Shown: piece after piece, positions 57,233 to 64,000 of the stretch
Layout of the letters: the number at the start of each line of letters is the position of its first letter
Numbering within the stretch: the stretch's first letter is position 1
Assembly: GCA_942492115.1 (NCBI GenBank)
Contig: CALODL010000013.1
Location: 102,623-166,622, forward strand
DNA: 64,000 nt
Source: CALODL01 sp942492115
GTDB taxonomy: Bacteria > Planctomycetota > Phycisphaerae > UBA1845 > CAIVHJ01
Direction of reading: 5' to 3'
Notes under the pieces: generated by a model
Database searches by the model: none
Told to the model about the DNA's origin: nothing
Seen by the model: only the letters and a program-made list of their open reading frames with translations
Translations under genes and position numbers: made by a program

Positions 57233-57856
57233 TTATGAAATTACCTGAGCATGTTTAAGAAAAGGTAAGTGTTTCTGATTGTCCAGGAGCTTGAAACTGC
57301 GACGGTGATGCAAGGTGGGCCCTGATTCGAGAATGGCCATACGGTGTGCCCTGGTGGGATATCCCATATTCCTTTCCCATCCATAGGAAGGGAAATGATT
57401 ATGGAGCATTCCCATGTATTTGTCCCGATAGGTTTTAGCCAGAATGGAAGCAGCCGCAATGGAGGCGTAGATTCCGTCTCCCCTGATGATGCAGGAGTGA
57501 GGAATCTCCCGACAAGGTTTGAAACGGTTCCCGTCCACCAGGAGGTGCTCGGGCCGTATACTGAGTTTCTCCACCGCCCTGTGCATGGCCAGGATGGAAG
57601 CATTCAGAATGTTGATCCTGTCGATTTCCTCCACTTCTGCCACACCAATGGCAAAAGATAAAGCCTCCTTCTCTACCACCTCTCTCAAAAGATCACGGGT
57701 TTTAGCATTCAGCTTTTTACTGTCATTCAAGAGGGGATTGGAAAAATCGGGTGGCAGAATTACTGCTGCAGCATAAACCGGTCCGGCAAGACAACCTCTT
57801 CCGGCTTCATCGCAGCCAGCTTCGACAACTCCTGCTCTATAATAAGCTTTAAGCAT
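57233..57856 (-). CDS. rnhB: Ribonuclease HII
   Basis: A 207-aa enzyme with the RNase HII signature AGCDEAGRGCLAGPVYAAAV (Asp16 and Glu17 bind metal), LLVDGNRF, and SIAAASILAKTYRD. It removes ribonucleotides and RNA-DNA hybrids during DNA replication and repair. The ATG overlaps the end of the glycosyltransferase gene by 8 bp (ATGCTTAA), so the two are translationally coupled. Confidence 0.95.
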   Translation of the reverse strand: MLKAYYRAGVVEAGCDEAGRGCLAGPVYAAAVILPPDFSNPLLNDSKKLNAKTRDLLREVVEKEALSFAIGVAEVEEIDRINILNASILAMHRAVEKLSIRPEHLLVDGNRFKPCREIPHSCIIRGDGIYASIAAASILAKTYRDKYMGMLHNHFPSYGWERNMGYPTRAHRMAILESGPTLHHRRSFKLLDNQKHLPFLKHAQVIS

Positions 57857-59003
57857 TTTTTTCCATCACCTTCTCCATGGAATCCCAGAGCTTGCTTGCG
57901 GTGTCATCCCAGCTAAACAGTTCCCTTCTTTTCCGTCCCTTCTCAACGAGCTCTTCCCTCAGGCCCTTCTCCCGGACAATCCTGATCATGGCATCACGAA
58001 TACTTCCGGGACTCTCCGGGGAAACATAAAGCGCTGCATCTCCTGCAATTTCAGGCAGACTGGTCACTTTCGAGGCAATCACAGGAATCTCACATTTCAT
58101 TGCTTCAACAATGGGAATTCCGAAACCTTCGAAATAGGGAACGAAAGTCATGGCCCATGCTGCCCCGATAACCTCGTTCAAACGGTCGGGTGAAAGCCTT
58201 CCTGTGAAAATCACATCACTTTTATTGGCCATCTTTTCAAGCTGTTCCTCCATGGCACTTGTAAGGAAAAACTTCTCACCCACCAGAACCATCTTGTAGT
58301 TTGCCCTTGTCTCATCTTTGAAAAGTTGAAATGCCTTTAGGAGGTTGGCAATATTTTTTCGGGGATGGAGGCTGCCCACAAAAATGAAATAAGGACATCC
58401 CTTGGTTAATTCATTCCGGACCTCAATTGCCTGCTCGGGTGGGACCGGGCTGAATCGCTCATTGGCTCCGTTATAGGCCAGATCCACCAGATCCTCTTCC
58501 ACATCATACTGGTTGATGATATCTCTCCTTGAATATTCAGATACAGTCACTATCCTGGATGCTTTATGGGCATACCTGGGGAAAAAATAGCGGTAATATT
58601 TCCCGGCCACCAGGGGCAGGTCTCCAGGACGATGCACAAAGTTAATATCATGAATCACCTGCACAGAGGGCACTTTAGAATGAAGGGGTAGGAACCCGTC
58701 TGTAGTGAGGAAGAGATCGGGCTTTACCCTTCTCAGAAATGAAGCTACCCTGCACTCGAACCAAAAGTACCAGAGCAAGGGGTGGCGGGTGGCGGGCCTC
58801 AAGATAACCGGACTTACGTTTTCCCCAAATACGACCTCCGGGCTGTATTTACGATCAAAAAGGAAATAAAAATGGGTTTCGGGATGGGATTTGGTAATTC
58901 GCTTAAGCGTTTCAAATGTAAACCATCCGATGCCATCCAGTTTTCCAGGCATTAAGAGCCTGGTATTCACTGCTATTGTCCGCTTTTTTTCTTCCTGACT
59001 CAA
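57849..59003 (-). CDS. Glycosyltransferase family 4 (GT-B fold)
   Basis: A 384-aa GT4-type transferase. The N-terminal Rossmann half has NTRLLMPGKLDGIGWFTFE and VIHDINFVHRPGDLP; the C-terminal half has FVGSLHPRKNI and the nucleotide-sugar motif FEGFGIPIVEAMKCEIPVI, followed by SLPEIAGDAALYV. It probably adds a sugar to a cell-surface glycan at the cytoplasmic face of the membrane; donor and acceptor cannot be told. The start is read as TTG at 59003; family members often begin close to IAVNTRLL, so the exact start is uncertain. It is divergent from a flippase gene 67 bp away, which supports a surface polysaccharide role. Confidence 0.88.
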   Translation of the reverse strand: MSQEEKKRTIAVNTRLLMPGKLDGIGWFTFETLKRITKSHPETHFYFLFDRKYSPEVVFGENVSPVILRPATRHPLLWYFWFECRVASFLRRVKPDLFLTTDGFLPLHSKVPSVQVIHDINFVHRPGDLPLVAGKYYRYFFPRYAHKASRIVTVSEYSRRDIINQYDVEEDLVDLAYNGANERFSPVPPEQAIEVRNELTKGCPYFIFVGSLHPRKNIANLLKAFQLFKDETRANYKMVLVGEKFFLTSAMEEQLEKMANKSDVIFTGRLSPDRLNEVIGAAWAMTFVPYFEGFGIPIVEAMKCEIPVIASKVTSLPEIAGDAALYVSPESPGSIRDAMIRIVREKGLREELVEKGRKRRELFSWDDTASKLWDSMEKVMEKNA

Positions 59004-59032
59004 GATACCTGATATATCTGGAGCGAACTTAT

Positions 59033-59040
59033 TACATTTG
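59033..59040 (+). promoter_or_regulatory. Possible Bacteroidota -7 promoter element for the flippase gene
   Basis: TACATTTG matches the Bacteroidota -7 consensus TAnnTTTG and lies 31 bp before the TTG start at 59071, in the divergent intergenic region. No convincing TTTG -33 box is seen at the expected spacing, so this is tentative. Confidence 0.3.
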
Positions 59041-59070
59041 TGTTGAATTAAAAAATATTTTTACCTCAGT

Positions 59071-60483
59071 TTGAAAAAGCGCTTCCTTACCAACCTGGCT
59101 CTGCTGATCCTGCTGAACCTGCTGATCAAACCTTTCTGGTTTTTTGGAATTGAAGTGGGTGTCCAGAACCGGGTGGGTGAAGAGATGTATGGTTTTTACT
59201 TCTCCCTTTTCAATTTCGCATTTATTCTCAACATCCTTCTTGACCTGGGGATAAATAATTTTAATAACCGGGCCATCTCGCGAGAACATGGTCATCTGAA
59301 AGATTACCTGGCCGCCATCATTCCCCTTAAGTCATTATTATCACTGGTTTATGCAGGGGTAGTATTTGCAGCTGGTAAAATCATCGGCTACTCTCCCGAA
59401 CAGTTCAAAATGCTGTGGGTCCTGATCGCAAACCAATTCCTATCTTCATTTATTCTCTATTTCAGAACGAACATAAGCGGCTTACAATATTTTCGAACCG
59501 ATAGCCTGCTCTCGGTTCTGGACCGGAGCCTGATGATCATTTTCACAGGACTTTTGCTATGGGGCAATATCATCAAAGAACCATTTAAAATAGAATGGTT
59601 CGTATATGCGCAAAGCCTGTCCTATTTTCTCACTTTGCTAACCGTGGCATCCATCGTCAGATATCGTTCCGGGTCTTTTCTTCACCGGGTTTCTATCAAA
59701 CGCTCGCGGGAGATCCTGCGCATGAGCTACCCCTTTGCCCTGCTGATTCTACTCATGTCACTATTTAACCGGGTAGATTCTGTAATGCTTGAGCGACTCC
59801 TGGAAAATGGCAAAACGGAAGCCGGGATCTATGCCCAATCCTTCCGGATATTTGACGCGGCATCCCAATTCTCTCTTCTGTTTGCTGCTGCCCTCCTGCT
59901 ACCCATGTTCTCAAAAATGATCAAAATGGGCGAAAATATAAACGATCTTGTGCGTACAGCACTCCCACTTTTAATGGTGGCAGGTATCTCTTTGGCAATC
60001 AGCTGCAATTTCTACAGGGACAGCATTATAAACATGATGTATCTCGATCCCTCCTCCACCAGCTCAAGCATTTTCGGAATCCTGATGGTGGGCTTTCTTT
60101 TTGTCTCCACAAGTTATATATATGGCTCCTTACTGACCGCTAACAATAATCTGCGACAACTAAATATTGTGGCCGGGATTACTGTGGTCCTCAACGTTTC
60201 GCTCAACCTTATCCTGATTCCCAGATACCAGGCGGTGGGGGCTGCCATTTCAAGCCTGGCCTCACAGGGGTTTTATGCCATTGCGCAACTGATACTTACC
60301 AGAAAAATCATGAAGATCTCCATGAACGGCGACATCATGTTGAAACTGGCCGGATTTCTGGTCCTGAATATCCTTGTGGGCTACCTCACGCTGCTTATCC
60401 CGGGCTGGATACCCGGTTTCCTGCTCCTTCTTTCCTCCTGTTTGGCAAGCGCTCTGGTATTCGGACTCATTCGTCCGGGCTGA
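59071..60483 (+). CDS. Polysaccharide/oligosaccharide flippase (Wzx/MOP superfamily)
   Basis: A 470-aa integral membrane protein with about 12-14 hydrophobic helices, of the polysaccharide biosynthesis (MOP/MATE-like) family. N-terminal features are NLALLILLNLLIKPFWFFGI and YGFYFSLFNFAFILNILLDL; the C-terminal half has NIVAGITVVLNVSLNLILIP and YQAVGAAISSLASQGFYAI, typical of the family. It would move lipid-linked glycans across the inner membrane. The start is a TTG with a weak ribosome binding site; no ATG fits better. It is divergent from a GT4 glycosyltransferase and is probably part of the same surface-glycan function. The stop is TGA at 60481-60483. Confidence 0.85.
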   Translation: MKKRFLTNLALLILLNLLIKPFWFFGIEVGVQNRVGEEMYGFYFSLFNFAFILNILLDLGINNFNNRAISREHGHLKDYLAAIIPLKSLLSLVYAGVVFAAGKIIGYSPEQFKMLWVLIANQFLSSFILYFRTNISGLQYFRTDSLLSVLDRSLMIIFTGLLLWGNIIKEPFKIEWFVYAQSLSYFLTLLTVASIVRYRSGSFLHRVSIKRSREILRMSYPFALLILLMSLFNRVDSVMLERLLENGKTEAGIYAQSFRIFDAASQFSLLFAAALLLPMFSKMIKMGENINDLVRTALPLLMVAGISLAISCNFYRDSIINMMYLDPSSTSSSIFGILMVGFLFVSTSYIYGSLLTANNNLRQLNIVAGITVVLNVSLNLILIPRYQAVGAAISSLASQGFYAIAQLILTRKIMKISMNGDIMLKLAGFLVLNILVGYLTLLIPGWIPGFLLLLSSCLASALVFGLIRPG

Positions 60484-60509
60484 ACTACTCTCCATTATCA
60501 AAGAGTAGT
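60484..60509 (+). terminator. Hairpin directly after the flippase stop
   Basis: ACTACTCT (60484-60491) and AGAGTAGT (60502-60509) form a perfect 8-bp stem with a 10-nt loop starting right after the stop codon. There is no following T-run, so intrinsic termination is uncertain; it may instead protect the 3' end of the transcript. Confidence 0.4.
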
Positions 60510-60905
60510 ATTACGCAGTCTTGGCACGCAGGTACTTAGTAAGCAATGTACTCAGTTTGGAAGTTGCCGTATTTGCGAGTGATCATCGCTGGTAGTATTT
60601 GCCCACTTCAGGAGATTGTTTCAAAGTAGGGAAAGTGGTTTGAGGAGCGACAGATCTACTCAGGAAGTACTTATGAAGTAAGGTTTAAGAAGAATAATGC
60701 ATGTTTACATACGTTTTTACACTACTTTATAGTATTTATTCTCTTATATTTAAGGTTATTAGCTTCTTCTTTATAGTCTTTTTTACTCCATTATATTTTT
60801 ATACAGAATACCGTTGTTAGAAAGTTGTTAATTCTTACCTTGAACGGAAGGGGGTCAAACAGGAGGCAATGTCTACTTTAGCCAAACAAACATATACCAG
60901 GCCAG
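60510..60905. other. 396-bp AT-rich noncoding stretch
   Basis: No supported gene or tRNA is seen. The part at about 60,700-60,830 is strongly AT-rich with several T-runs. AGGAGG at 60861-60866 lies 2 nt before an ATG that opens a 15-codon frame ending at 60916, overlapping the next gene start. Confidence 0.5.
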
Positions 60906-61130
60906 GTGGAGAATAAGAAAGACGAAAAGCTGCGAAGGACATTCAGGACCTCTCTGTTATTTAATAGCAGAGAGAACGATGCCATTAAACTGTATTGTGA
61001 GAAGTACAAGATCCGGAATAAATCCAAATTCATGCGGGAAGCAATTATGACAGAGATACTGAAGAAATTTGACGAGGATTACCCTACTCTGTTCGAGTTT
61101 GAGAAACCCAACCTTTTCTACACCAAATAG
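60906..61130 (+). CDS. Small ribbon-helix-helix-like protein
   Basis: A 74-aa basic protein. The pattern RRTFRTSLLFNSRENDAIKL, then YCEKYKIRNKSKFMREAIMT, looks like a ribbon-helix-helix DNA-binding fold (beta strand, helix, turn, helix), followed by an acidic, aromatic tail (EDYPTLFEFEKPNLFYTK). No exact function is recognised. The GTG start at 60906 has a poor ribosome binding site, whereas an AGGAGG and an ATG (MSTLAKQTYTRPG) lie just upstream one frame off. The true start may be hidden by a one-base indel. It is transcribed towards the convergent DUF4837 gene, whose stop is 16 bp away. Confidence 0.6.
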   Translation: MENKKDEKLRRTFRTSLLFNSRENDAIKLYCEKYKIRNKSKFMREAIMTEILKKFDEDYPTLFEFEKPNLFYTK

Positions 61131-61146
61131 TGCCTAAATGGGGCTC

Positions 61147-62190
61147 CTAGATGATTTCCATGGAGTAGACGATTGCCTCCAGCTGCTTTAGTTTGACCCT
61201 CTTCTTCTGATTGGGATGGTAAAGGTATCCATCCACAGTGACAATCCGCTTGCGGCCTGCATCGTACACGGAGTGACTGATAAAGGGACCACCCATAAAA
61301 CCATTTTCAAAGCTCCCACAAGCCTCTGAGCTCAACGATATTCATTCCATCCTTATTCACATCAAAAGCGATAGGCGGATACATTGGAGATAGGGTCATA
61401 TATGAATCTTCCCGAGGGCCCTGAATGTACTGTTTTTGGTAATTGCATTTCTTTTGGCAATAAGGGAATCGGTATTCATATCTTCCGGACCACTGGCCGG
61501 GTAATCAAAAATCTGTATAACCTGAGAAAGATCCGGAGCTTCAATGCTCACCGAAGTATACTCATCCTTGCTGAAATCCATATTGTAGCCTCTGGGAATG
61601 GCCAGTCGGATCTGATGGTGAGAAAGAACCTCCTGCTGAATGATTGGATCCACTGAGCTCTGGTAACTTGCCATAAGCCTGTTTCGGTCATACTGGACCA
61701 GAAAAGACTGTATACGGGCCTCGTTTTCTTCAAGTAATGTGCGTAATGCGGTGCTAGTGGGGGCTTCCAACTGAACTACAATTTGGGGTTTAGCCCAGAC
61801 ATTCTCCCTGAATCGTACATTCGGTTCCAGATTAGAATCAATCGTTACCAGAACAATAGAACGGTGGAATTGGTAAAAATTATCAAAGGATGCAGCTGTA
61901 ATCTGGATTACATCGAACATGGGTTCAGACTGAGGTAGTCCGGATATCTCCTCCTTTAAAATATCCTGAAGAAGCGCTCCGGTACTGTTATCCCAGTTAA
62001 ATCTATCCATTACCACCAGCACCTCTCCTGCACCCCCGGTAATACTGGGCATAATTCTTCCGGCGACTCCACCTTGTTTACTTGTGGTATCGCAGGAGGA
62101 AAGAGAGATGAGAAAAACCGACAGAATAAAAAAGCCTGTCCACTTTCGCAGACAGGCCTTAATAATACGATGGTTCTTACTTTTTTCCAT
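61147..62190 (-). pseudogene. DUF4837 lipoprotein gene broken by two compensating frameshifts
   Basis: Starting at the ATG at 62190 (14-bp overlap with tatA), the protein has a lipoprotein signal (FFILSVFLISLSSC) and a DUF4837 body. The frame stops at 61396-61398 after FRALGKIHI, yet the next frame continues with the expected IQGPREDSYM, then MYPPIAFDVNKDGMNIVELR and GLWE. Near 61309-61311 it must shift back to ENGFMGGPFISHS, then IVTVDGYLYHPNQKKRVKLK and QLEAIVYS, ending at 61147. Adding one T in the run 61433-61437 and removing one A from 61309-61311 (plus strand) restores a full-length gene. The first and last parts are in the same frame, as expected for a -1/+1 pair. DUF4837 proteins are exported lipoproteins of Bacteroidota with no known function. 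Sequencing error or true decay cannot be told apart. Confidence 0.85.
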
Positions 62191-62398
62191 CTTTAACTTT
62201 TTTTGCATCCTCAGTGACATCAACGATCACTTCATCTTCATCATCATCATCAGCAGTGGCTTTCTTAAATTCCTTCATTCCTTGTCCCACACCACGCATC
62301 AGTTCAGGGATTTTACGGCCTCCAAAAAGCAACAATACCAGCAAAACAACAACAACGATTTGCCAGACTCCTATTGCAAGGGTTATAAACGCTTCCAT
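62177..62398 (-). CDS. tatA: Twin-arginine translocase subunit TatA/E
   Basis: A 73-aa membrane protein with a short N-terminal helix (ITLAIGVWQIVVVVLLVLLL), the hinge FGGRKIPELMRGVGQGMKEF, and an acidic then basic tail, as in TatA/TatE. TatA oligomerises to let folded Tat substrates cross the inner membrane. No tatC is in the window. It lies 49 bp after rseP on the same strand, and its stop overlaps the DUF4837 start, so these are probably co-transcribed. Confidence 0.9.
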   Translation of the reverse strand: MEAFITLAIGVWQIVVVVLLVLLLFGGRKIPELMRGVGQGMKEFKKATADDDDEDEVIVDVTEDAKKVKDGKK

Positions 62399-62447
62399 TT
62401 CTAATCTATTATAAAGTTTGTATTACAAAAATAGGTAAATAATCCTT

Positions 62448-63764
62448 CTATTTATTAAATAATCCAATTACGTCGTTCAAATTAGCATAAAGCAGGAGGA
62501 CCAGGAGAAGTACCATCCCAACTATTTGAGCATATTCCAGGAACTTATCCCCTGGTTTCCGCCCAGTTACCATCTCGAACAGGGTAAACATAACATGTCC
62601 TCCATCCAGAGCCGGAATTGGAAGAATATTCATAACCGCCAGTATAATGGAAAGGAAAGCGGTCATATTCCAAAAACTTTGCCAGTCCCAAACAGGTGGG
62701 AAAATACTACCAATTTTAATAAACCCGCCCAACTCTTCATAAGCTTTTGTTTTGGGCTTAAAGAGCATTTTCAGCTGCTTCAGATAACTTTTAGTGATGC
62801 CCACTCCATGATTTATTCCAGCGGGAATAGACTGGAAAAAAGTGTATTTGATTACCTCTGGTTCGAAAATTTCGAAGTGTTGAACATTATAAAACCCGAA
62901 TGCACCCTCTTCATTTGTGGTTACCTTCATCAACAATGTATCGCTTCCGCGAAGGATACCAAGATCAAAGGCAGTATTCTTTTCACGGTTTGTGGCAGCA
63001 ACAAATTGATAATAGTATTCTACGGGTGTTCCATTTACAGAAATAATCCGGTCTCCTACCTCACCCCCGGCCTCCTTGAGAGAACCGTCAGCCAGCTTTG
63101 AAATAAGGCATGGCACAATGGGCTCCATGGCATATTCCACCTTAAGAAGTCGGGCCGTCATCTCGGGCGGAACTTCGATATTCATCACTTCACCTTCACG
63201 TTCTACTGTGATCACCTTGGTCCCGTTAACCACGATGTCGTGATGGATGGTTCTATATTTCTCAACATTTTCTCCGTCAAGGGCCAAAATATGATCTCCA
63301 TCCCTGAGGCCCATCTCGTGAAAGGTTTCCTCAAACCGGAGTCCGTACTCAAGGCGATCAACAGGGATATAGGATTCCCCCCACGCGAAGAGGACCATGG
63401 TATAGATGAAGAGGGCAAGGACAAAATTAACCATCACACCACCCAGCATAATCAACAATCTCTGCCATGCTGGTTTTGACCTGAATTCATAGGGCTGGGG
63501 CGGCTTTTTCATCTGCTCCTTATCCATCGATTCATCGATCATGCCACTGATCTTCACATATCCTCCTAGAGGCAGCCAGCCGAGTCCATATTCGGTATCC
63601 CCGATTTTCTTCTTGAACAATGAAAAACCAGCATCAAAAAAAAGATAAAACTTCTCTACCCTGACTTTAAACAGACGGGCAAACAAGAAGTGCCCCATCT
63701 CGTGTAATATGATAAGAATCGATAAACTTAAGAGCAGTTGTGCGATTCTGATTAAAACATCCAT
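62448..63764 (-). CDS. rseP: RseP-type site-2 intramembrane zinc protease
   Basis: A 438-aa multi-pass protein with the zinc motif HEMGH (His21, Glu22, His25) in the first membrane helix. PDZ-like segments follow (GLRDGDHILALDGENV and GDRIISVNGTPV), and the C-terminal NILPIPALDGGHVMFTL motif supplies the third metal ligand. It performs regulated intramembrane proteolysis, for example of anti-sigma factors, and may clear signal peptides. The start ATG lies 4 bp after dxr stop codons, matching the common Bacteroidota dxr-rseP order. Confidence 0.93.
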   Translation of the reverse strand: MDVLIRIAQLLLSLSILIILHEMGHFLFARLFKVRVEKFYLFFDAGFSLFKKKIGDTEYGLGWLPLGGYVKISGMIDESMDKEQMKKPPQPYEFRSKPAWQRLLIMLGGVMVNFVLALFIYTMVLFAWGESYIPVDRLEYGLRFEETFHEMGLRDGDHILALDGENVEKYRTIHHDIVVNGTKVITVEREGEVMNIEVPPEMTARLLKVEYAMEPIVPCLISKLADGSLKEAGGEVGDRIISVNGTPVEYYYQFVAATNREKNTAFDLGILRGSDTLLMKVTTNEEGAFGFYNVQHFEIFEPEVIKYTFFQSIPAGINHGVGITKSYLKQLKMLFKPKTKAYEELGGFIKIGSIFPPVWDWQSFWNMTAFLSIILAVMNILPIPALDGGHVMFTLFEMVTGRKPGDKFLEYAQIVGMVLLLVLLLYANLNDVIGLFNK

Positions 63765-63768
63765 CTTA

Positions 63769-64000
63769 TTAAATTAATTCATGTGCGACCCGCCTGGCCT
63801 CCAGGTCTGTTTCAAAATAGTCTTCCAGCATGGGATTCTTAATATAAGAGGACCTTCCCAGCGTACGCTCAATCAGATCCGGAATATCCATGAACCCGAT
63901 TCTCCCCTCCAGGAAGGCTTCCACCGCTACCTCATTGGCAGCGTTAAGGATACAGGAGCCAGTTACCCCCTTTTTTCCAGCGCTTCGTAAGAGAGTGCAA
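63769..64000 (-). CDS. dxr: 1-deoxy-D-xylulose 5-phosphate reductoisomerase, C-terminal part
   Basis: The frame enters from the right edge and ends with TAA at 63769-63771, followed directly by a second TAA. The 77 codons present match the Dxr C-terminus: SCILNAANEVAVEAFLEGRI, GFMDIPDLIERTLG and a final helix ending ARRVAHELI. Dxr carries out the first committed step of the MEP isoprenoid pathway in the cytoplasm. The catalytic N-terminal part lies outside the window. Confidence 0.9.
   Translation of the reverse strand, partial: CTLLRSAGKKGVTGSCILNAANEVAVEAFLEGRIGFMDIPDLIERTLGRSSYIKNPMLEDYFETDLEARRVAHELI

Noticed and set aside
61147..61335. Separate 62-aa gene on the minus strand
   Set aside because: Its sequence is the conserved C-terminus of DUF4837 and belongs to the frameshifted gene upstream.

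Overview
The window looks like two unrelated genomes joined at about 51,185. Bases 1 to ~51,182 are GC-rich and encode only very large secreted modular proteins, all on the minus strand. Their duplicated EF-hand/dockerin-like stretches of the 'DxNxDG..D' and 'GGQFG.C.PDG..DGND.F.ALN.F' kind, cohesin-like beta-sandwiches, lamin-tail domains and LamG domains resemble extracellular proteins of Planctomycetota (Phycisphaerae-like). That taxonomic call is an inference. Bases ~51,189 to 64,000 are clearly more AT-rich and carry ordinary Bacteroidota genes. At the join a planctomycete-type gene loses its 5' end and a Bacteroidota kdsB loses its 5' end at the same point, with no mobile element, so an assembly chimera is the most likely explanation.

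Left part, in transcription order (right to left). A 5'-truncated cohesin/dockerin-like protein (48,546-51,182) comes first, followed by a 562-bp gap. Then seven genes run in one direction to the left window edge with gaps of only 1 to 93 bp: a 2919-aa CotH/lamin-tail/beta-helix protein, a small TPR protein, a 3348-aa purple-acid-phosphatase-like protein, a 732-aa cohesin/dockerin-like protein, a 4619-aa protein with two different metallophosphoesterase domains and five LamG domains, a 2086-aa LamG/cysteine-repeat protein, and a CotH/lamin-tail protein of at least 1890 aa that continues past base 1. The modules are joined by dozens of short cysteine repeats of the C-D-D-x-x-x-C-T-x-D-x-C type, which resemble the Dictyostelium CTDC repeat (Dicty_CTDC). 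The cluster looks like a kit for a disulfide-braced, calcium-dependent extracellular matrix with built-in kinase-like and phosphatase domains. It is the candidate 'undescribed system' here; its function is not known from the sequence.

Right part. A kdsB 3' fragment converges on an FtsX-type ABC permease. A minus-strand group follows (glycosyltransferase, rnhB, DPP7-like S46 peptidase, rnhA, SiaB-family protein), with a flippase gene divergent from the glycosyltransferase. Next are a small ribbon-helix-helix-like protein and a minus-strand dxr-rseP-tatA-DUF4837 group. The DUF4837 gene is broken by two compensating one-base indels in homopolymers. No tRNA, rRNA, CRISPR array, insertion sequence or origin was seen.
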